A stretch of 64,000 bases of DNA, taken from contig NZ_JAKREU010000009.1 in assembly GCF_022664435.1 (NCBI RefSeq), positions 85,943-149,942 on the forward strand, given 5' to 3'. Of the stretch, positions 59,924 to 64,000 are shown piece after piece; within the stretch, counting starts at the first letter, position 1, and each line of letters starts with the position of its first letter. The position numbers and the translations under genes were made by a program. Under the pieces are notes generated by a model, which saw only the letters and a list, made by a program, of their open reading frames with translations, was not told the origin of the DNA and made no database searches. Origin of the DNA: Sphingomonas panni. Its GTDB lineage: Bacteria; Pseudomonadota; Alphaproteobacteria; Sphingomonadales; Sphingomonadaceae.

Positions 59924-61078
59924 CTATAGCGCCTTCCACGCCACGATCGCCCGCAGCCCCAGCACCAGCGCATCGTCCGCATCGCGCAGGCCGCCGGGCC
60001 GTCGCACATATTGCACGTCGGGCTGGAGCGTCAGGAACGGCAGCACCCGATCGCTATAGGTCAGCTCGATCATCCCCTCCGATCCGCTCAGCGCCGGTTC
60101 GCCTGCCGAATTGGCGCGGCGATAGGGCGTGCTGAGGTCGGCGCTGGCCACGCCGATCGACAGCTGGCTGTCGGGGCGGGCGGGGACGATGCCCTGGCCG
60201 GTCACGCCCAGCTGGAACCCGCCGGCAAAGGGCGTGGTCCGTCCGTCCGACCATCCGGCCCGGGCAAAGGCGCGCCAATATCCCGGCCGTTCGGCCTGTC
60301 CGGCAAGGTCGGCTTCGACCGAGGCATAGACGCCGTGCGACGCCGCCTCGCCGGGCCCGGTGGTGACGCCGGGCGGGATGATGCGCGGCTGACGCCGGCT
60401 ATAGGCCCAGCCACCGATGGTGAGCGACACAATGCCCTGCCGCCCGGCCTCCGCGACGAACAGCATCGATCGCCGGCCGCCATCGTCGGTCGTCCCGCGT
60501 GGCGCGCGGATCGCCACCGCCTGCGCATAATGTCGCTCGTCGCCGGCACGCAGCCGGATGGCAAGGTCGGTGCGCGGAAAGATCGACGGCCCGTTGGGGC
60601 CGGTCGCCGCCAGTTCGGACCCGATGCCGAACGCCGGCGCGATCAGGTGCGATGCCGCATCGGTCGTATAGAATTCGCTGTTGAGGTCGTATTTGCCGAC
60701 CAGCGCCGACAGCCGGTCGCCGGCGAAGCGCTGCTCAACCCATGCCTGGTACAGCAGCAGGTCGGGGGCGGCGACCTCGATATTGTCCACCCCCTGCAAT
60801 GTGCCGGCGATGTCGTTGGGCCGCCCGCCCAGATTGTTGAGCAGGCTGGCAAAGGCGGTGCCCCCGCGCCACCCCACCGTCCGGTTGAGGTCGAGCGACG
60901 CGAGCAGGTCGATATTGTCGAGATAGCGCACGCCCCGCGCATCCCCCGCCGCGACCCCGACGACATCGCCCTTGTACGCGATATCGATGCTGAGCGGTCC
61001 CGCCGCGTCGTCCTGCGCCCGCGCCGGTGCCGACAGCATCGTCAGTGCGATCGCAGCGCACCCGATCCAGTTCCGCAT
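59924..61078 (-). CDS. OprB-like carbohydrate-selective porin
   Basis: A 384-residue outer-membrane protein with signal peptide (1-22, ending ARAQ). The mature part has beta-barrel alternation and OprB-like passages: LDLNRTVGWRGGTAFASLLN, VEQRFAGDRLSALVGKYDLN, then GGFQLGVTGQGIVPARPDSQ and ALVLGLRAIVAWKAL at the end, where the terminal residue is not the usual Phe. OprB porins admit glucose and other sugars in relatives. The ATG at 61078 follows AGGGGA. No sugar gene is adjacent; a chemoreceptor gene lies upstream. Confidence 0.82.
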   Translation of the reverse strand: MRNWIGCAAIALTMLSAPARAQDDAAGPLSIDIAYKGDVVGVAAGDARGVRYLDNIDLLASLDLNRTVGWRGGTAFASLLNNLGGRPNDIAGTLQGVDNIEVAAPDLLLYQAWVEQRFAGDRLSALVGKYDLNSEFYTTDAASHLIAPAFGIGSELAATGPNGPSIFPRTDLAIRLRAGDERHYAQAVAIRAPRGTTDDGGRRSMLFVAEAGRQGIVSLTIGGWAYSRRQPRIIPPGVTTGPGEAASHGVYASVEADLAGQAERPGYWRAFARAGWSDGRTTPFAGGFQLGVTGQGIVPARPDSQLSIGVASADLSTPYRRANSAGEPALSGSEGMIELTYSDRVLPFLTLQPDVQYVRRPGGLRDADDALVLGLRAIVAWKAL

Positions 61079-61149
61079 CCTGCAATGTCCCCTGTTGTCG
61101 CACGATCGCGGCGGCCGCCCCCTTCGGCAGGGAGCGGCTCGCCGCCGGC

Positions 61150-63411
61150 TCAGGCTGCCTGCCCGAAGGCGTCGTCGTCGCCGTCCGGCCCGCCCTGCGT
61201 CAGGTCGATCGCGAAGCCGCGCGCGCGCGCCTGCTGGTCGACCACCGAGTTCGCCCGCGCCTTGGTGGCCTTGGCCGGTGCCTTGCCGCGCGGGGCCGGC
61301 TTGCGAACCGGCGCCCGCCCGGCATTCTGCCCGTTCGCTTCCACCTTGAAGAAGGCGATGCTCGACTGCAGTTCCTCGGCCTGGCCCGCCAGTTCCTCGG
61401 AGGTCGAGGTGATCTGTTCGGCCGCTGCCGCATTCTGCTGCGTCACCGTGTCCAGCTGCTGCAGCGCCTGATTGATCTGGCTTGCGCCAATATCCTGTTC
61501 GCGGCACGCCGCGCTGATTTCCGACACCAGTTCGGCGGTCCGGCGGATATCGGGGACCAGTTTGGTCAGCATCTCGCCCGCCTGTGCCGCCGCCTGCACC
61601 GTGTCGGTCGACACCGAACTGATCTCCGCCGCTGCGGCCTGGCTGCGTTCGGCCAGCTTGCGCACCTCCGATGCGACGACCGCGAAGCCGCGACCATGTT
61701 CGCCGGCGCGGGCCGCCTCGACCGCCGCGTTCAGCGCCAGCAGGTCGGTCTGGCGCGCGATTTCCTGCACGATGCCGATCTTCTCGGCGATGACGCGCAT
61801 CGCGCCGACCGCCTTGTCGACCGCGACGCCGCTGGCTTCGGCATCCTGCGACGACTGGCGTGCGATCTTTTCGGTCTGTGCCGCATTGTCGGCATTCTGT
61901 TTGATGTTCGCGGCCATCTGTTCCATCGATGCGGATGCTTCCTCGGCGGCGGCGGCCTGTTCGGTGGCGCCCTGCGACACCTGTTCCGAGGAGGCCGAGA
62001 GCTGCTGACTGCCGCCCGCGACATTGTCGGCGGCGGCGGTCGCGTCGCCGACGACGCTGCGCAGACGCTTCGTCATGGCCACCATCGCGTTGCCCAGCTG
62101 GTCACGGTCCGACAGTGGCCGGTGGTCGACCGTCAGGTCGCCGGCAGCGATCTTGTCGGCCAGCGCCGCGGATTTGCGCAGGCCGTCGACCATGGTGACC
62201 ATGGCATGGCCCAGCCGGTCCTCGTCCGACAGCGGCTTGTGATCGACCGACAGGTCACCGAGCGCGATGGTATCGGCCAGCGCCGCCGATTTGCGCAGGC
62301 CGTCTACCATGGTGACCATGGCGTGACCCAGCCGGTCCCGGTCCGACAGCGGCTTGTGGTCGACCGACAGGTCGCCGAGCGCGATGGTATCGGCCAGGGC
62401 GGCTGACGTGCGCATCCCGTCGACCATGGTGACCATGGCATGGCCCAGCCGGTCCTTGTCCGACAGCGGCTTGTGATCGACCGACAGGTCGCCGAGCGCG
62501 ATGGTATCGGCCAGCGTCGCGGACTTGCGCAGGCCGTCGACCATGGCGACCATGGCATGGCCCAGTCGGTCCTTGTCCGACAGCGGCTTGTGGTTCACCG
62601 ACAGGTCGCCGAGCGCGATGGCGTCGGCCAGTTCCGCCGACTTGCGCAGCGACGTGGTCATGCGGTTGACGGTGTCGACCAGATCCCTGATCTCGTCGTT
62701 CGACCTGACGGTCACCTCATTGTCGAGGTCGCCGATCGCCACCGCATCCAGCGCGACGCTGACCCGCTTCAGCCCCTTCGACACGATCATACCGATCCAC
62801 AGCGCGCCGCCGATAGCGATCAGGAACGCGACGGCCGCCGTTGCGAGCAGCATCGTGCGCGCGTTTGCATAGGTAACATCGCCCTCGGCGTCGGCCTTGG
62901 CCATTTCCTCGCGCTGGCGTTTGACCATCTCGTCGACGAGGTCGCCCATCTCTTCGGCTGCCGCACGCGCGGCGCCAAGCGAGATCTGCCCCGCCTCCAT
63001 GTTCTTGTTCTGCATCGCCAGTGCGACCGCCTGATCCGCGGCGTTCTTATACCGGTTCCACTGGTCCCGGACCTTGGCATATTGCGCGCGGTCGACATCG
63101 TCGGCCATCGGGGGCGGGGTTGCGATCAATTCGTCGGCACGGGTCCGCTGACGCCGCATTTCTTCCAGCTGGCTTGCAAGGATCTGCGAATCGTTGGTCA
63201 GCGCGAGGCTCTTTTCGGCGACTACCGCCGATGTCGATGCGTCGTTGAACTGCTGGATGCGGTCCAGCGCGGTCGCCGGGTCGTCGACCAGCCGGCCCAT
63301 GCCGTCGTTGATCGTGCCCATTTGCGTGATGCCGAAGGCGACCACCCCGGACAATAGCAGCAGGATGACCGCAAAGGTCGCCCCCAGTTTCATCTTGATC
63401 GTGGCCCGCAT
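61150..63411 (-). CDS. Methyl-accepting chemotaxis protein with a tandem HAMP-like array
   Basis: A 753-residue transmembrane chemoreceptor. Membrane segments lie at about residues 10-30 and 189-209, framing a helical four-helix-bundle sensor domain of about 155 residues. After the second segment comes one ordinary HAMP domain, then five copies of a 39-residue unit ([20 protein letters not shown] type), then the signalling domain with the hairpin tip [20 protein letters not shown] and [18 protein letters not shown]. The C-terminal tail is basic and has no receptor pentapeptide. It is followed by a second receptor gene with a similar 3' end. GGGGA lies 6 nt before the ATG. Confidence 0.93.
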   Translation of the reverse strand: MRATIKMKLGATFAVILLLLSGVVAFGITQMGTINDGMGRLVDDPATALDRIQQFNDASTSAVVAEKSLALTNDSQILASQLEEMRRQRTRADELIATPPPMADDVDRAQYAKVRDQWNRYKNAADQAVALAMQNKNMEAGQISLGAARAAAEEMGDLVDEMVKRQREEMAKADAEGDVTYANARTMLLATAAVAFLIAIGGALWIGMIVSKGLKRVSVALDAVAIGDLDNEVTVRSNDEIRDLVDTVNRMTTSLRKSAELADAIALGDLSVNHKPLSDKDRLGHAMVAMVDGLRKSATLADTIALGDLSVDHKPLSDKDRLGHAMVTMVDGMRTSAALADTIALGDLSVDHKPLSDRDRLGHAMVTMVDGLRKSAALADTIALGDLSVDHKPLSDEDRLGHAMVTMVDGLRKSAALADKIAAGDLTVDHRPLSDRDQLGNAMVAMTKRLRSVVGDATAAADNVAGGSQQLSASSEQVSQGATEQAAAAEEASASMEQMAANIKQNADNAAQTEKIARQSSQDAEASGVAVDKAVGAMRVIAEKIGIVQEIARQTDLLALNAAVEAARAGEHGRGFAVVASEVRKLAERSQAAAAEISSVSTDTVQAAAQAGEMLTKLVPDIRRTAELVSEISAACREQDIGASQINQALQQLDTVTQQNAAAAEQITSTSEELAGQAEELQSSIAFFKVEANGQNAGRAPVRKPAPRGKAPAKATKARANSVVDQQARARGFAIDLTQGGPDGDDDAFGQAA
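62064..62648. repeat. Five tandem 117-nt units within the chemoreceptor gene
   Basis: The unit boundary (GCGCAGGCCGTCGACCATGG type) recurs at 62064, 62181, 62298, 62415 and 62532, ending at 62649: five units of exactly 117 nt, in frame (39 codons). The middle three units are nearly identical and the two edge units have diverged, the pattern expected when units are gained by unequal crossing-over. Confidence 0.92.
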
Positions 63412-63678
63412 GTCGTCCCCGTTGCTGTCTGTCCATTCTGGACCGTCCGGGCGGAAGTAGCGTCCGTGGTGTTAACGGCGGGTTCAAAAAGTATGCTGTA
63501 TACTCTAATCCAAAGGTATCGCGACGATCGGGCAGGGCGTTGCGAAACCGAGGATGGCGGTTTTCGTGACGAAGTCGCGACGCTGCCGTTGCTGCGCGCT
63601 GCCACATTCCGCGGCGCCCCTTGTCGTCCTGCGATCGCGGCGGCCGCCCCCTTCGGCAGGGAGCGGCCCGCCGCCGGC

Positions 63679-64000
63679 TCAGGCCGCCTGTCCGAAGGCG
63701 TCGTCGTCGCTGTCCGGCCCACCTTGGGTCAGGTCGAGCGCAAAGCCGCGGACGCGGGCCTGCTGATCGGCGACCGAGTTGCGCTTCACCGGGGCCGCAG
63801 GTTTCGGCTTGGTGGCTGCGGGCTTGTGCGCCACCGGACGCCGCGCCTTCCTGGCCGATCCGTCGTCGACGCGGAAGAAGGCGATGCTCTGCTGCAGTTC
63901 GTTCGCCTGGCCGGACAGTTCCTCGGAGGTCGAGGTGATCTGTTCGGATGCCGAGGCATTTTGCTGCGTGACCGTGTCGAGCTGCTGCAGCGCCTGGTTG
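63679..64000 (-). CDS. C-terminal part of a second methyl-accepting chemotaxis protein, cut by the window edge
   Basis: The minus strand encodes the last 106 residues of a chemoreceptor ([20 protein letters not shown] then [17 protein letters not shown]), closely matching the end of the receptor at 61150. The two genes also share about 40 nt after the stop codon (a GATCGCGGCGGCCGCCCCC stretch at 61103 and 63636), so the similarity extends beyond coding. The upstream part lies outside the window. The pair is a tandem duplication. Confidence 0.93.
   Translation of the reverse strand, partial: NQALQQLDTVTQQNASASEQITSTSEELSGQANELQQSIAFFRVDDGSARKARRPVAHKPAATKPKPAAPVKRNSVADQQARVRGFALDLTQGGPDSDDDAFGQAA

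Noticed and set aside
62064..62648. 117-nt tandem units considered as a CRISPR-like or noncoding array
   Set aside because: The units are contiguous, in frame and continue the HAMP region of the receptor.

Overview
The window is high-GC DNA from an alphaproteobacterium, most probably a member of Sphingomonadales (Sphingomonas sensu lato). The evidence is the repertoire and layout: a four-residue-overlap operon of lgt, a MidA-type methyltransferase, a GNAT gene and pgeF; an aa3-oxidase subunit IV peptide in front of a split proton-translocating transhydrogenase (pntAA/pntAB/pntB); De Ley-Doudoroff galactonate genes; and many short palindromic intergenic repeats of the kind common in sphingomonad chromosomes. 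No plasmid, phage or classical insertion sequence was seen, so it reads as ordinary chromosome.

Layout. 1-10 kb: an M16 peptidase, tgt (queuosine), a gamma-family PLP sulfur enzyme, then the lgt operon. 10-16 kb: a BlaI/M56 repressor-protease pair, an MBL hydrolase, a DUF4230 protein, nadA and a TspO-like membrane protein. 16-24 kb: a dgoA-dgoK-SSS symporter operon under a divergent FadR-type regulator, S-formylglutathione hydrolase, RluE and an orphan sigma-54 response regulator. 24-28 kb: the transhydrogenase operon, interrupted by a repeat-bounded DUF559 nuclease element. 28-33 kb: a winged-helix regulator, tRNA-Val(UAC), an XRE regulator, a POT peptide transporter, a nitroreductase, a GntR regulator and a zinc-ribbon protein. 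33-38 kb: rsmI and a penicillin-binding-protein activator read outward from almost the same base, followed by an LD-carboxypeptidase/Mpl pair (peptidoglycan recycling). 38-49 kb: a sugar (probably beta-glucan) utilisation region with an MFS sugar transporter, two ROK kinases, a ROK repressor, a GH3 glucosidase, a type-B esterase and an SGNH esterase. 49-60 kb: an M61 peptidase, then lipid and envelope genes (Psd-like decarboxylase, class-III aminotransferase, Mpo1-like protein, PmtA-like methyltransferase, LpxH-like phosphoesterase, GT4 glycosyltransferase) with a parDE module between. 60-64 kb: an OprB-like porin and two tandem chemoreceptor genes, the first with five tandem 39-residue HAMP-like units.

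The most unusual content lies between genes. At least three families of paired inverted repeats recur at nearly constant length: family A (97 nt in five copies), family B (81-82 nt in four copies) and family C (about 130 nt in two solo copies). The third family C locus (25490-25927) is expanded to 438 nt and encodes a DUF559/VSR-like nuclease between the same two inverted modules. The solo copies keep a core resembling the DNA just upstream of the nuclease's first ATG. This suggests the solo copies are internally deleted derivatives of a nuclease-carrying element, and it is the best candidate here for an under-described system. A second candidate is a strongly structured, gene-free stretch at 55676-55837 that folds on paper into a three-way junction.
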